A DNA stretch of 64,000 bases from Streptomyces sp. ISL-1 (GCF_018614585.1 NZ_JAGGOI010000023.1:1-64000), one strand, 5' to 3'. Counted from the first letter of the stretch, positions 33,751-42,372 are shown. A program made the numbers and translations. The notes: generated by a model from the letters alone, not told the origin.

Positions 33751-33765
33751 CTGATGTACCGTCAG
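33751..33765. promoter_or_regulatory. regulon operator between divergent genes
   Basis: CTGATGTACCGTCAG has one change in the left half, and T and A flank it to give TCTGATG-N3-CGTCAGA. It ends only 4 bases before the thiolase ATG at 33770, so that transcript is probably leaderless or starts downstream of the site. Confidence 0.75.
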
Positions 33766-33769
33766 ATTC

Positions 33770-34939
33770 ATGGCTACCCCACAGCGCAGAGTCGCCATCC
33801 TCGGTATATCCCTCTCGGACTGCGGCCGCGTCGACGGCCCCACGCCCTACGCCCTCCATGCCCAGGCCGCCCGCCGCGCACTCGCCGACAGCGGCCTCGA
33901 CCGGTCCGTCATCGACGGATTCGGCTCGGCCGGCCTCGGCATGCTCGCCCCGGCCGAGGTCGCCGAGTATCTGGGCCTGAGGCCGAGCTGGGTGGACTCG
34001 ACCGCCGTCGGCGGCGCCACCTGGGAGGTGATGGCGGCCCATGCGGCGGACGCGATCGCCGCCGGTCACGCCAATGCCGTGCTCCTCGTCTACGGATCGA
34101 CCTCGCGCGCCGACATCAAGGCGCGCCGGCGCACCTCCAATCTCTCCTTCGGCGGCCGCGGACCGCTCCAGTTCGAGGTCCCCTACGGCCACACCCTCAT
34201 CGCCAAGTACGCGATGGCAGCCCGCCGCCATATGCATGAGTACGGCACGACGCTGGAACAGCTCGCCTCGGTGGCGGTCCAGGCGCGGGCGAACGCCGCC
34301 GCCAACCCGGACGCGATGTTCCGCGACCCGATCACCGTCGACGAGGTGCTGGACGGGCCGGTGATCGCGGACCCGTTCACCAAACTGCACTGCTGCGTTC
34401 GCAGCGACGGCGGCTGCGCGGTGCTGATCGCCGCGGAGGAGTACGTACGCGACTGCGCGAAGGAGCCGGTGTGGATTCTGGGCACCGGCGAATACGTCTC
34501 CCACACCACCATGTCGGAGTGGGAGGACTTCACGCTCTCCCCGGCGGCGGTGAGCGGCCGGCTCGCCTTCGGGCGCGCGGGCGTCACCCCCGCCGACATC
34601 GACATCGCCGAGATCTACGACGCCTTCACCTACATGACGCTGGTGACACTGGAGGATCTGGGCTTCTGCGCCAAGGGCGAGGGCGGCCCCTTCGTCGAGA
34701 AGGGACGGCTGAGGCTCGACGGCGAGTTGCCGGTGAACACCGACGGCGGCGGTCTTTCCGCCTGCCATCCCGGGATGCGCGGGCTGTTTCTGCTGGTCGA
34801 GGCGGTACGGCAGCTGCGCGGCGAGGCGGCCGGCCACCAGGTGCGCAAGGCGGACGGCGGGCCGCCGCGACTGGCCGTGGCATCCGGTACGGGCGGCTGG
34901 TTCTGCTCGTCCGGGACGGTGGTGCTGGGCCGGGACTGA
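33770..34939 (+). CDS. Ltp-type lipid-transfer thiolase/aldolase, second copy
   Basis: A 389-residue thiolase-fold protein related to the one at 23780 but clearly divergent. Shared features are RVAILGISLSDCGRVDGPTP at the N-terminus, RHMHEYGTTLEQLASVAVQA, IYDAFTYMTLVTLEDLGFCA and TDGGGLSACHPGMRG. Its likely DUF35 partner is encoded separately at 36359, not adjacent as in the first pair. Two Ltp/DUF35 pairs suggest two different cleavage steps or two chain lengths in one pathway, which is inference. Confidence 0.9.
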   Translation: MATPQRRVAILGISLSDCGRVDGPTPYALHAQAARRALADSGLDRSVIDGFGSAGLGMLAPAEVAEYLGLRPSWVDSTAVGGATWEVMAAHAADAIAAGHANAVLLVYGSTSRADIKARRRTSNLSFGGRGPLQFEVPYGHTLIAKYAMAARRHMHEYGTTLEQLASVAVQARANAAANPDAMFRDPITVDEVLDGPVIADPFTKLHCCVRSDGGCAVLIAAEEYVRDCAKEPVWILGTGEYVSHTTMSEWEDFTLSPAAVSGRLAFGRAGVTPADIDIAEIYDAFTYMTLVTLEDLGFCAKGEGGPFVEKGRLRLDGELPVNTDGGGLSACHPGMRGLFLLVEAVRQLRGEAAGHQVRKADGGPPRLAVASGTGGWFCSSGTVVLGRD

Positions 34940-35050
34940 GAGGAAGCCGAGGGGAAGCCGAGGGGATCCGCACATCCGTCAGCCGGGCCCCCGGCAGCCG
35001 CGTAGGCGCATCGCCGCCCACGACGCGACCCGGGAGTCGTGACGCTCGGG

Positions 35051-35623
35051 CTACTCCGGGAGGAGGCGTTCGACCAGCGCCGCGATGAGGTCGCCGGCCT
35101 CCTCCTGGGCGAAGACGCCGGGAAGCGTGAGGCGCTCCACCACCAGCCAATTGGCGGCGAGGTAAATCATCTTGACCGCGTCGGCGTCGCCGGGCAGACC
35201 GGCGGCGAGGTGGCTGGTGACATTGTTCTCGATGTCCTCGCGGACGCGCTCGGTGAGCACCGCGCGCAGGGCGGGGCGGCGGGTGGCCTCCAGGCGCAGC
35301 TCCAGCAGCGCGAGATAGCCGGTGCGGAACGCGGTGACGCGCTCCACCACATCGCGAACCAGCTCGGCCGTCCGCTCGCGGGTGGGCGGCCCCTCGAACA
35401 TGGCCGCCATGGTCGCCTCGTCCGGGCGCATCCGCTCGTAGATCCGGCCGCCGGCCTGGGTGAGCAGATCATCGCGGTTGGCGAAGTAGTTGGACGCGGT
35501 GCCGTTGGGCACCTCGGCCTCGGCGTCCACGGCCCGGAACGTCAGACCGCGCGCCCCCTCGCGGGCGAGCACCTCGATGGCCGCGTCGATCAGCGCGGCG
35601 CGCCGGGCGAGGTTCTGCCTCAT
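35051..35623 (-). CDS. TetR-family regulator
   Basis: A 190-residue TetR protein. The HTH is RGLTFRAVDAEAEVPNGTAS followed by NYFANRDDLLTQA, and a long helical C-terminal domain follows. GAGAGGAA before ATG 35623 is the ribosome site. It is divergent from the PdxH-like gene, with 66 bases between the starts, and an imperfect CACT-N3-AGTG repeat lies there. So it probably controls that neighbour and itself, not the large regulon. Confidence 0.9.
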   Translation of the reverse strand: MRQNLARRAALIDAAIEVLAREGARGLTFRAVDAEAEVPNGTASNYFANRDDLLTQAGGRIYERMRPDEATMAAMFEGPPTRERTAELVRDVVERVTAFRTGYLALLELRLEATRRPALRAVLTERVREDIENNVTSHLAAGLPGDADAVKMIYLAANWLVVERLTLPGVFAQEEAGDLIAALVERLLPE

Positions 35624-35661
35624 GCGTGTTCCTCTCACGGCCCCCTGGTCGCTGCCCCCTG

Positions 35662-35680
35662 ACACCACTGCGAGTGTAGT
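35662..35680. promoter_or_regulatory. candidate local TetR operator
   Basis: CACTGCGAGTG (35666-35676) is an inverted CACT-GCG-AGTG, extended imperfectly on both sides. It lies in the divergent TetR/PdxH-like promoter, beside a TAATAA that could be the -10 box. Confidence 0.4.
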
Positions 35681-35689
35681 AATAACGGC

Positions 35690-36358
35690 ATGGACAACGA
35701 TCAGCAGGAAACGTTCCGCAGCCTCCTGCGCGCACAGCGGGTCTGGGACACCACACTCCCCGGCTTCGACCCCGCCGCGGCACCGCGCGCGCCGCTGCCG
35801 CTGTTCCACCAGTGGTTCGCCGAGGCCGTGGCAGCGGGTCAGACCGAGCCGCACACCATGACCCTTGCCACCGTGGACGACCAGGGGCGTCCTGACGTAC
35901 GGACACTGATGCTGCACGACGCGGACGAGCGGGGCTGGCACTTCGCCTCGCACGCCACCAGCGCGAAGGGCCGCCAACTGGCCACGCACCCCGATGCCGC
36001 GCTGGGCTTCTACTGGGCGGCGCAGGGCCGCCAGATCCGGATCCGGGGCCGGGTGAGCGCGGGCGGCTCCACCGAGAGCCAGGCCGATCTGCACGCCCGC
36101 TCAACGGGAGCGCTGGCCGCGGCGCTCACCGGCCGCCAGAGTGAAGTCCTCAGCTCGCCGGGCGAGTTGGCGGACGCCTCACAGGCGGCGTGGGAGCGGG
36201 CGCAGGCCGAGCCTGACGCGCCCGTGCCGACCTGGACGCGCTATGTGCTCGACCCCTACGAGGTGGAGTTCTTCCAGGGTGACGAGCGGCGGCGGCACGT
36301 ACGGCTGCGCTACCGCCGCGAGGACAGCGACTGGGCGACGGAGCTGCTCTGGCCGTGA
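35690..36358 (+). CDS. PdxH-like pyridoxamine 5'-phosphate oxidase
   Basis: A 222-residue FMN split-barrel protein. Segments matching PdxH are TMTLATVDDQGRPDVRTLML, FASHATSAKGRQLATHPDAA, FYWAAQGRQIRIRGRVS and the C-terminal RYVLDPYEVEFFQGDERRRH. PdxH makes pyridoxal 5'-phosphate. Whether this copy is the housekeeping enzyme or a divergent flavoprotein is uncertain, as a regulator controls it from the next gene. Length agrees with the family. Confidence 0.8.
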   Translation: MDNDQQETFRSLLRAQRVWDTTLPGFDPAAAPRAPLPLFHQWFAEAVAAGQTEPHTMTLATVDDQGRPDVRTLMLHDADERGWHFASHATSAKGRQLATHPDAALGFYWAAQGRQIRIRGRVSAGGSTESQADLHARSTGALAAALTGRQSEVLSSPGELADASQAAWERAQAEPDAPVPTWTRYVLDPYEVEFFQGDERRRHVRLRYRREDSDWATELLWP

Positions 36359-36814
36359 TCATGCCGGCCGGAAGACGGGCACGGCTCGCTCGGCGTCCTC
36401 TTGCTCGCAGTCCTCTCGCTTTCCGTCCTCCTGCTCTCCGTCCTCCCGGCGGAAGGTGACCTCCAGCGCCATGCCGATGCTCAGCCCGCTCCGCGGGCAC
36501 TGAACGATCTCGGTCATCATGCGCGGCCCCTCGACGAGATCGACGACGGCGGCGGTGTACGGGACGCGGGCACCGAAGGGCGGCAGGTCGTTGCGGTGCA
36601 CGACGGACCACGTGTAAAGCGTCGCGCGGCCGCTCGCCCGCTCCCAGTCGACGTCCTCGCTCCAGCAGTACGGGCAGAACTCGCGCGGATAGTGGTGGGC
36701 CCTCCCGCACGCGCGGCAACGGCGGATCAGCAGTCGCCCGTCGGCGGCGGCGTCCCAGAAGGGGCGGGTGAAGTCGTCGATTTCGGGCAGATCGAACCGC
36801 GGTCCGGTCGTCAT
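36359..36814 (-). CDS. DUF35 OB-fold protein with an acidic insert
   Basis: A 151-residue protein with zinc ribbon CRACGRAHHYPREFCPYC near residues 33-50 and OB fold (ATLYTWSVVHRNDLPPFGAR). It most likely serves the thiolase at 33770. Near the C-terminus lies an unusual repeat EDGEQEDGKREDCEQEDAER, coded by short CCTC-rich DNA repeats, which its paralogue at 24930 lacks. Its start shares one base with the DoxX stop (TGATG), so both are co-translated from the operator at 37285. Confidence 0.88.
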   Translation of the reverse strand: MTTGPRFDLPEIDDFTRPFWDAAADGRLLIRRCRACGRAHHYPREFCPYCWSEDVDWERASGRATLYTWSVVHRNDLPPFGARVPYTAAVVDLVEGPRMMTEIVQCPRSGLSIGMALEVTFRREDGEQEDGKREDCEQEDAERAVPVFRPA

Positions 36815-37263
36815 CAGAAGAGTCCGATCGCGCTGTCGAGGGACCAGGTCTGCCAGGACATGGCGAAGAGCGCGACGAAGGATATGAGAGCCATCATGGC
36901 GTTCTGCCCCTGTTCCGCCCAGTCGTGGATCATCAGGATGAGGTAGAGCAGGTTGAGGAGCAGGCCGCCGGCGAGGGCGATCGGGGTCAGGAAGCCGACG
37001 ACCAGACCGAGCCCGAGGGCGAGTTCGGCGTAGACGACGATGTAGGCCATCATTTTGGGGCGGGGCTGGACCACCGCCTCGAAGCCGGTCTTCACTACGG
37101 GCCACTTGTGCCTGCCGGCGACGTCGGCGGCCCAGGCGATGCCGGTGCCGCGCTCGAACCAGCCCTTCTTGTCCTTGTGACGCCAGCTCTCCAGCCACCA
37201 CAGGCCGAGACCGATGCGAAGGACGGCGAGCCACTCGGCACCGGTGAGCCAGACGGTCTCCAT
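36814..37263 (-). CDS. DoxX-family membrane protein
   Basis: A 149-residue membrane protein with four predicted helices. Segments include WLAVLRIGLGLWWLESWRHK, MMAYIVVYAELALGLGLVVG, FLTPIALAGGLLLNLLYLIL and AMMALISFVALFAMSWQTWS. DoxX-like proteins occur with redox and oxygen-related systems. In this operon it precedes a DUF35 protein and follows a perfect operator, so a role in quinone redox or membrane oxygen use of the pathway is possible but not shown. Confidence 0.82.
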   Translation of the reverse strand: METVWLTGAEWLAVLRIGLGLWWLESWRHKDKKGWFERGTGIAWAADVAGRHKWPVVKTGFEAVVQPRPKMMAYIVVYAELALGLGLVVGFLTPIALAGGLLLNLLYLILMIHDWAEQGQNAMMALISFVALFAMSWQTWSLDSAIGLF

Positions 37264-37284
37264 CCGGGACCCCTTTCCCAGTTT

Positions 37285-37299
37285 CTGACGGTACGTCAG
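37285..37299. promoter_or_regulatory. regulon operator, perfect copy
   Basis: CTGACGGTACGTCAG, both half-sites intact, with T and T flanks. It lies 22 bases upstream of the DoxX start at 37263. Confidence 0.82.
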
Positions 37300-37408
37300 T
37301 TCAGCGGATGGGGCGGCCCGCGCGCAAGAGATCCGGCAGCTTGTGAACAAGTGGTGTGCGCGCGTGATCAATTCGCAACCGATTCCCCTCTTGACTGAGA
37401 CCCATCAA

Positions 37409-37424
37409 GTAATCGGGCGATTAC
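37409..37424. promoter_or_regulatory. palindrome before the flavin monooxygenase
   Basis: GTAATCGGGCGATTAC is a 7-2-7 inverted repeat that ends 11 bases before the start at 37436. A TTGACT at 37391 could be a -35 box. It differs from the regulon operator, so this gene likely has another regulator. Confidence 0.5.
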
Positions 37425-37435
37425 GCTCACGATTC

Positions 37436-38584
37436 ATGCCCGACGAAATGGACATCGACCTCACAAACGACCGGCCCGTCTACGTCATCGGCGGCGGCCC
37501 GGGCGGTCTCGCGGCTGCCGCGGCGCTGCGGGAGCAGGGCGTACGGGCCGTGGTGCTGGAGAAGTCCGAATCCGTGGGCGCGTCCTGGCGCCGCCACTAC
37601 GACCGGCTGCATCTGCACACCACCCGGCGGTTGTCCGGCCTGCCCGGCCTCGCGATGCCCAGGTCCTTCGGACGCTGGGTCTCGCGCGACAACGTGGTCC
37701 GCTACCTGGAGAAGTACGCGGAGTTCCACGAGCTGGAGATCGTGACGGGGGTCGAGGTCTCCCGGATCGAGCCGTCGGGCTCCGACTGGCTGCTGCACGC
37801 GACGGGCGGGCGGCTGCTGACCGGACGCGCCGTCGTGGTGGCCACCGGCTACAACCACACCCCGCGCCTGCCGGACTGGCCGGGCCGCGATTCGTACACC
37901 GGTGAAGTGCTTCACGCGGGCGAGTACCGCAACGCCGCCCCGTACGCGGGCAAGGACGTACTGGTCGTCGGGGTCGGCAACACCGGCGCCGAGATAGCCG
38001 TCGACCTGATGGAAGGCGGCGGCGCCCGGGTCCGCCTCGCCGTGCGGACGACCCCGCACATCGTCCGCCGCTCGACTGCGGGCTGGCCGGCCCAGCGCAC
38101 CGGCATCCTGGTCCGTCGCCTCCCGGTCCGCCTCGTGGACCGGGCGGGCGGGATCATGGGCAAGATCTCCGTCCCCGACCTCACCGAACACGGCCTGCCA
38201 CGCCCCGAGACAGGCCTGTACTCCCGGGTGCGCGAGGGCGCTATCCCGGTCCAGGACGTCGGTCTGATCGACGCGGTACGGTCCGGAAAGGTCGAGCCGG
38301 TCGCGGCAGTGGACTCCTTCGAGGACAGCAAGGCGGTCCTGGCGGACGGCACTCGCATCTCCCCGGACACGGTGATCGCGGCGACGGGCTACCGACGGGC
38401 GCTTGAAGGCCTGGTCGGCCATCTCGGCGTACTGGACGAACGGGGGCGGCCGGTGACGCACGGCGGCCGCGCCGCCGCTCAGGCGCCGGGGCTGTATTTC
38501 ACCGGGTTCACCAACCCGATCAGCGGGATGTTCCGCGAGATGGCGATCGACGCGCGAAAGATCGCGAAGGCGCTGGCGCGCTAG
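37436..38584 (+). CDS. FAD-dependent monooxygenase (FMO-type)
   Basis: A 382-residue NAD(P)-binding flavoprotein. The FAD motif is GGGPGGLAAA near residue 20. YTGEVLHAGEY fits the FMO fingerprint FxGxxxHxxxY except that Phe is Tyr. The second dinucleotide motif VVGVGNTGAEIA is near residue 180. ATGYRRALEG ends the fold. Such enzymes oxygenate nitrogen, sulfur or ketones (Baeyer-Villiger). No ribosome site is visible before ATG 37436 or ATG 37448, so a leaderless transcript is possible. Although near the regulon genes, its promoter has a different palindrome. Confidence 0.85.
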   Translation: MPDEMDIDLTNDRPVYVIGGGPGGLAAAAALREQGVRAVVLEKSESVGASWRRHYDRLHLHTTRRLSGLPGLAMPRSFGRWVSRDNVVRYLEKYAEFHELEIVTGVEVSRIEPSGSDWLLHATGGRLLTGRAVVVATGYNHTPRLPDWPGRDSYTGEVLHAGEYRNAAPYAGKDVLVVGVGNTGAEIAVDLMEGGGARVRLAVRTTPHIVRRSTAGWPAQRTGILVRRLPVRLVDRAGGIMGKISVPDLTEHGLPRPETGLYSRVREGAIPVQDVGLIDAVRSGKVEPVAAVDSFEDSKAVLADGTRISPDTVIAATGYRRALEGLVGHLGVLDERGRPVTHGGRAAAQAPGLYFTGFTNPISGMFREMAIDARKIAKALAR

Positions 38585-38637
38585 CGGGCGGGGCGCCCGG
38601 CCACCCGCCGCGGTCCAAGAACCCGCCCCGCCCCCGA

Positions 38638-38667
38638 CCCGCTCGCCCGCTCGCCCGCTCGCCCGCT
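38638..38667. repeat. 8-bp tandem repeat
   Basis: CGCCCGCT repeats nearly four times from 38638 in the gap between the flavin monooxygenase and the ligase promoter. It may be replication slippage. The rest of the gap (38585-38820) has no recognised feature. Confidence 0.6.
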
Positions 38668-38820
38668 GTGGAGGGTGCGGGCTCACAGGCATGGGTACGA
38701 GTACGAGTGGGACAGGGCCCCTTCGGCGGGCGCTCGGCGCCATCCGCGAGAACTGAGCGCGCCCGGTCCCGGGACCTGCAAATCCGTTCCCGTCGGGAGC
38801 CTTTGCCCGCAGGACTGTTC

Positions 38821-38859
38821 CTGACTGGCCGTCAGCTCTGTAATCTGACTATGCGTCAG
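38821..38859. promoter_or_regulatory. tandem regulon operators
   Basis: CTGACTGGCCGTCAG (38821-38835) and CTGACTATGCGTCAG (38845-38859) each have one left-half change and are centred 24 bases apart, about two helical turns. They lie 34 bases before the ligase start at 38894. It is the only closely spaced operator pair. Confidence 0.85.
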
Positions 38860-38893
38860 TTAACTGTCCGACGAGCAGGAGCGGGGCTCGGCG

Positions 38894-41113
38894 ATGCTTG
38901 GATCGACTCACGGCACCTTCACCACCGACCTCCGCGCCCGCGTTGTGGCCTGCGGCGAATCACCGCACACCGTTGTGCACGGCACCGCCACCGACGGTGA
39001 TCTGGATGTCAGCGGGCGGCCGCTGTACGCGCCCGTGCCCGATCTGGACCGGTTCTTCCGGCCCGAGTCCGTCGCCGTCGTCGGGGCGTCCGACGGCGAC
39101 GGGCGGCCCAATACCGGGATCACCCGTCAGCTCGTCGACTGGGCAGAGCGCGTCGGGGCGCGGATCCATCCCGTGCACCCGACCCGGGAGAGCGTCTTCG
39201 GGCTGCGCTGCGTGCCGTCCGTCGGAGAGCTGCCCGAGCAGGTCGACCTCGCCGTGCTGCTGGTAGGCGACCCGCTGCCGGTGATCGAGGAACTCGCCCA
39301 GGCCAAGGTGAAGTTCGCCGTGGCCTTCGCCTCCGGGTACGCCGAGACCGGCGAGCAGGGCGCGGTGGCTCAGCGGCGGCTGGCGGCAGCGGCGGAACGC
39401 TCCGGGCTACGGCTCCTTGGCCCCAACACCAACCTCAACGCCTTTGAGAAGTTCCGGGACGACCTGGACGGGCCCGCGATCGCGCTGATCACCCAGTCCG
39501 GACACCAGGGGCGGCCCGTCTTCACCATGCAGGAACTCGGCGTACGGCTGTCCCACTGGGCACCCACCGGCAACGAGGCCGACCTGGAGACCGCCGACTT
39601 CATCTCGTACTTCGCCGAGCGGCCCGAGGTCGGGGCCATCGCCTGCTACGTGGAGGGGCTCAAGGACGGACGCTCCTTCCTGCTCGCCGCCGACCGGGCC
39701 GCCCGGCGCGGGGTGCCGGTAGTCGCGGTCAAGGTCGGGCGGACCGAGACCGGGGCACGGATGGCCGCCTCGCACACCGGCAAGCTGACCGGCGCGGACC
39801 AAGTGGTGGACGCGGCGATGCGGCAGTTCGGCGTGATCCGGGTGGACGGGCTCGACGAACTCCAGGACACCTCAGCGCTGCTGGCGCGAGCGCGCAGGCC
39901 CGTGGCCGAGGGCATCGTCGTCTATTCGATCTCGGGCGGCACGGGCGCGCACTTCTCGGACCTGGCGACCGCGGCGGGGCTGCGACTGCCGCGGCTCTCC
40001 GAGGCCAAGCAGGCTGAGCTGCACGAGTGGATACCCCCTTATCTGAGCGTCGCGAACCCCGTCGACAACGGCGGCCATCCCGTCGGCGACTGGCGCGGGC
40101 GCAAGATCATCGACGCGATCCTGGCCGACCCGGCGGTCGGGGTCCTGATCTGTCCGATCACCGGCCCCTTCCCGCCGATGAGCGACAAGCTGGCGCAGGA
40201 CCTGGTGGACGCGGCGGAGGCCACGGACAAGCTGGTGTGCGTGGTGTGGGGGTCGCCGGTGGGCACGGAGGCGGCGTACCGCGAGACGCTGCTCGGGTCC
40301 TCGCGGGTCGCCACCTTCCGTACCTTCGCCAACTGCATCCGCGCCGTCAGCGCCTACCTGGACCACCACCGCTTCAGGGCCGGCTACCGCTCCCCCTTCG
40401 ACGACGCGCCGCGCACCTCGTCCCCCTCCTTCCGCAAGGCGCAGGCACTGATGCGCCCGGGCAAGCAACTGAGCGAGCACGCGGCGAAGCAGCTCCTTCG
40501 GGCGTACGGCATCCGCGTGCCGCGCGAGCAGCTGGTGACCAGCGCGGCGGCGGCGGTACGGGCAGCGGGCCTGGTCGGCTACCCGGTCGTCATGAAGGCG
40601 TCCGGGACTCAGCTCGCCCACAAGACCGAACTCGGCCTGGTCAAGGTGGGGTTGACGTCGGCCAGCCAGGTCCGCGACGCCTATCGCGAACTGACCGACA
40701 TCGCCCACTACGAGGGCGTCGACCTCGACGGGATCCTGGTCTGCCAGATGGTCGAGCGGGGTGTCGAGATGGTCGTCGGCGTCACCCACGACGCGCTGTT
40801 CGGCGCGACGGTGACGGTCGGCCTCGGCGGGGTGCTGGTGGAGGTGCTGCACGACGCTGCCGTACGCGTACCGCCCTTCGGCGAGGGCCAGGCGCGCGCG
40901 ATGCTCGGCGAACTGCGCGGCCGCGCGCTGCTGGACGGTGTCAGGGGCGGCCCGCCGGTGGATGTGGACGCACTGGTGGAGGTGATGCTGCGGGTCGAGC
41001 GGATGGCGCTGGAGCTGGGCGAGCAGCTGTCGGAGCTGGACATCAATCCGCTGATGGTGCTGCCGCGCGGGCAGGGCGCGGTGGCGCTGGACGCGCTGGC
41101 CGTGTGCCGGTGA
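38894..41113 (+). CDS. ADP-forming acyl-CoA synthetase (ACD-type)
   Basis: A 739-residue fused alpha-beta ADP-forming ligase. Residues about 55-330 carry the CoA-binding Rossmann domain (SVAVVGASDGDGRPNTGITR) and RMAASHTGKLTGAD, where the conserved His lies. The flavodoxin-like middle follows. The C-terminal ATP-grasp part has RAYGIRVPREQLVTS, YPVVMKASGTQLAHKTELGL and ELDINPLMVLPRG. It would join a free acid to CoA with ATP to ADP, a reversible and energy-conserving step. It heads an operon with the hydratase at 41157 and is under tandem operators. Confidence 0.92.
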   Translation: MLGSTHGTFTTDLRARVVACGESPHTVVHGTATDGDLDVSGRPLYAPVPDLDRFFRPESVAVVGASDGDGRPNTGITRQLVDWAERVGARIHPVHPTRESVFGLRCVPSVGELPEQVDLAVLLVGDPLPVIEELAQAKVKFAVAFASGYAETGEQGAVAQRRLAAAAERSGLRLLGPNTNLNAFEKFRDDLDGPAIALITQSGHQGRPVFTMQELGVRLSHWAPTGNEADLETADFISYFAERPEVGAIACYVEGLKDGRSFLLAADRAARRGVPVVAVKVGRTETGARMAASHTGKLTGADQVVDAAMRQFGVIRVDGLDELQDTSALLARARRPVAEGIVVYSISGGTGAHFSDLATAAGLRLPRLSEAKQAELHEWIPPYLSVANPVDNGGHPVGDWRGRKIIDAILADPAVGVLICPITGPFPPMSDKLAQDLVDAAEATDKLVCVVWGSPVGTEAAYRETLLGSSRVATFRTFANCIRAVSAYLDHHRFRAGYRSPFDDAPRTSSPSFRKAQALMRPGKQLSEHAAKQLLRAYGIRVPREQLVTSAAAAVRAAGLVGYPVVMKASGTQLAHKTELGLVKVGLTSASQVRDAYRELTDIAHYEGVDLDGILVCQMVERGVEMVVGVTHDALFGATVTVGLGGVLVEVLHDAAVRVPPFGEGQARAMLGELRGRALLDGVRGGPPVDVDALVEVMLRVERMALELGEQLSELDINPLMVLPRGQGAVALDALAVCR

Positions 41114-41156
41114 GTGTGCCGGTGACGTCGACCGTACGAATCGGAGCTGCTCCCCC

Positions 41157-41972
41157 ATGACTTCCTCCCCCGAAGAATCCACTGACTCATTGATACTGCA
41201 CAGCACTGACAACGCAGTCTCATGGATCACCCTCAACCGCCCCCAAGCCATGAACGCCGTCACCTGGGACCAGCGGGAGAAGCTCATCGCGCTGCTCGCC
41301 GCCGCCTCCGCCGACCCCGAAGTACGGGCCGTCGTCATCACCGCAACCGGCAAGGGCTTCTGCGCGGGCGCGGACCTGCGCGGGACGCCGACGGACGGCC
41401 GCGAGCGGATCCCCGGGGACGTCGCGCGGACGATCCGGCTCGGCGCGCAGCGCCTCATCGGGGCCGTACTGGACTGCGAGAAGCCCGTGATCGCGGCGGT
41501 CAACGGCACCGCCGCGGGCATCGGCGCGCATCTTGCCTTCGCCTGTGATCTCGTACTGGCCGCGGAAGAGGCCAAGTTCATCGAGGTGTTCGTGCGGCGC
41601 GGGCTCGTCCCGGACGGCGGCGGGGCGTATCTGCTGGCGCGGCTGGTCGGTCCGCAACGGGCCAAAGAGCTGATGTTCTTCGGCGACTCGCTGCCCGCGG
41701 CGGAGGCCGAGCGGATTGGGCTGGTCAACCACGTCCTGCCGGCGCAGGAGTTGGCGAAGACGGCGCGTGAGTGGGCGCTGCGGCTGGCGGCCGGGCCGAC
41801 GAGGGCGATCGCGCTCACCAAGCAGCTGGTGAACGCCTCACTCGACGCCGACCGGACCGCGGCCTTCGCCGCGGAGGCGGCCGCGCAGGAGATCAATATG
41901 ACGACGCGGGACGCGAACGAGGGCGTGGCGAGCTTCGTGGAACGCCGCACGCCCCAGTACCGCGGGCTCTAA
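41157..41972 (+). CDS. enoyl-CoA hydratase/isomerase
   Basis: A 271-residue crotonase. Oxyanion segments are GKGFCAGADLRG and NGTAAGIGAHLAF. The loop AKFIEVFVRRGLVPDGGGAY contains Glu and Asp in the pattern of PaaG-like isomerases and hydratases. It follows the ligase by 43 bases and has no operator of its own, so it belongs to that operon. The likely step is hydration or double-bond shift of an unsaturated acyl-CoA. A 27-base repeat that also flanks the VOC gene begins right after its stop. Confidence 0.9.
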   Translation: MTSSPEESTDSLILHSTDNAVSWITLNRPQAMNAVTWDQREKLIALLAAASADPEVRAVVITATGKGFCAGADLRGTPTDGRERIPGDVARTIRLGAQRLIGAVLDCEKPVIAAVNGTAAGIGAHLAFACDLVLAAEEAKFIEVFVRRGLVPDGGGAYLLARLVGPQRAKELMFFGDSLPAAEAERIGLVNHVLPAQELAKTAREWALRLAAGPTRAIALTKQLVNASLDADRTAAFAAEAAAQEINMTTRDANEGVASFVERRTPQYRGL

Positions 41973-41999
41973 TGCTGTGACCGCAATAGGTTCGCCGGG
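41973..41999. repeat. left copy of IS-related 27-base repeat
   Basis: TGCTGTGACCG followed by a GGTTCGCCGGG end at 41989-41999. It recurs at 42373-42397 after the VOC stop, where an IS630 remnant begins. The copies start 400 bases apart and flank the VOC gene in the same orientation. Confidence 0.6.
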
Positions 42000-42030
42000 T
42001 CGGCTCAGGCCGCGCCACTAGCCTGGTCAG

Positions 42031-42372
42031 ATGCCGATCGACTTGTTCGCCGGGATCTACGTCAGTGACTACGAGGCTGCGAAGGCCTGGTACGTGCGTG
42101 TGCTGGGCTCCGAGCCGGCCTTCCTCCCATCCGACACGGAAGCGGTGTGGGAGCTCGCCGAGCACCGATATCTGTACATCCAGCAGAACGCCGAGCACGC
42201 CGGTCACGCCGTCCAGACGATTCTCGTCGACGATCTCGACGCCCGCGTCGATCGGATCGCCGATCGCGGGATCGAACCCGTGAAGCGGGAGACTTATCCC
42301 AACGGCATGCGCAAGGTGCTGTACCGCGATCCCGACGGCAACGAGATCGGGTACGGAGGGGCGCCTCTGTAG
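42031..42372 (+). CDS. small VOC-family protein
   Basis: A single-module glyoxalase-fold protein of 113 residues: GIYVSDYEAAKAWYVRVLGS, YLYIQQNAEHAGHAVQTILV, RETYPNGMRKVLYRDPDGNE. The usual metal-binding Glu occurs in the final segment. Function is not determined. It is bracketed by two direct repeats and followed by an IS630 remnant, so it may have arrived with a mobile element. Confidence 0.85.
   Translation: MPIDLFAGIYVSDYEAAKAWYVRVLGSEPAFLPSDTEAVWELAEHRYLYIQQNAEHAGHAVQTILVDDLDARVDRIADRGIEPVKRETYPNGMRKVLYRDPDGNEIGYGGAPL

Noticed and set aside
38638..38667. CRISPR array
   Set aside because: The 8-bp units are contiguous and have no spacers; there are no cas genes.
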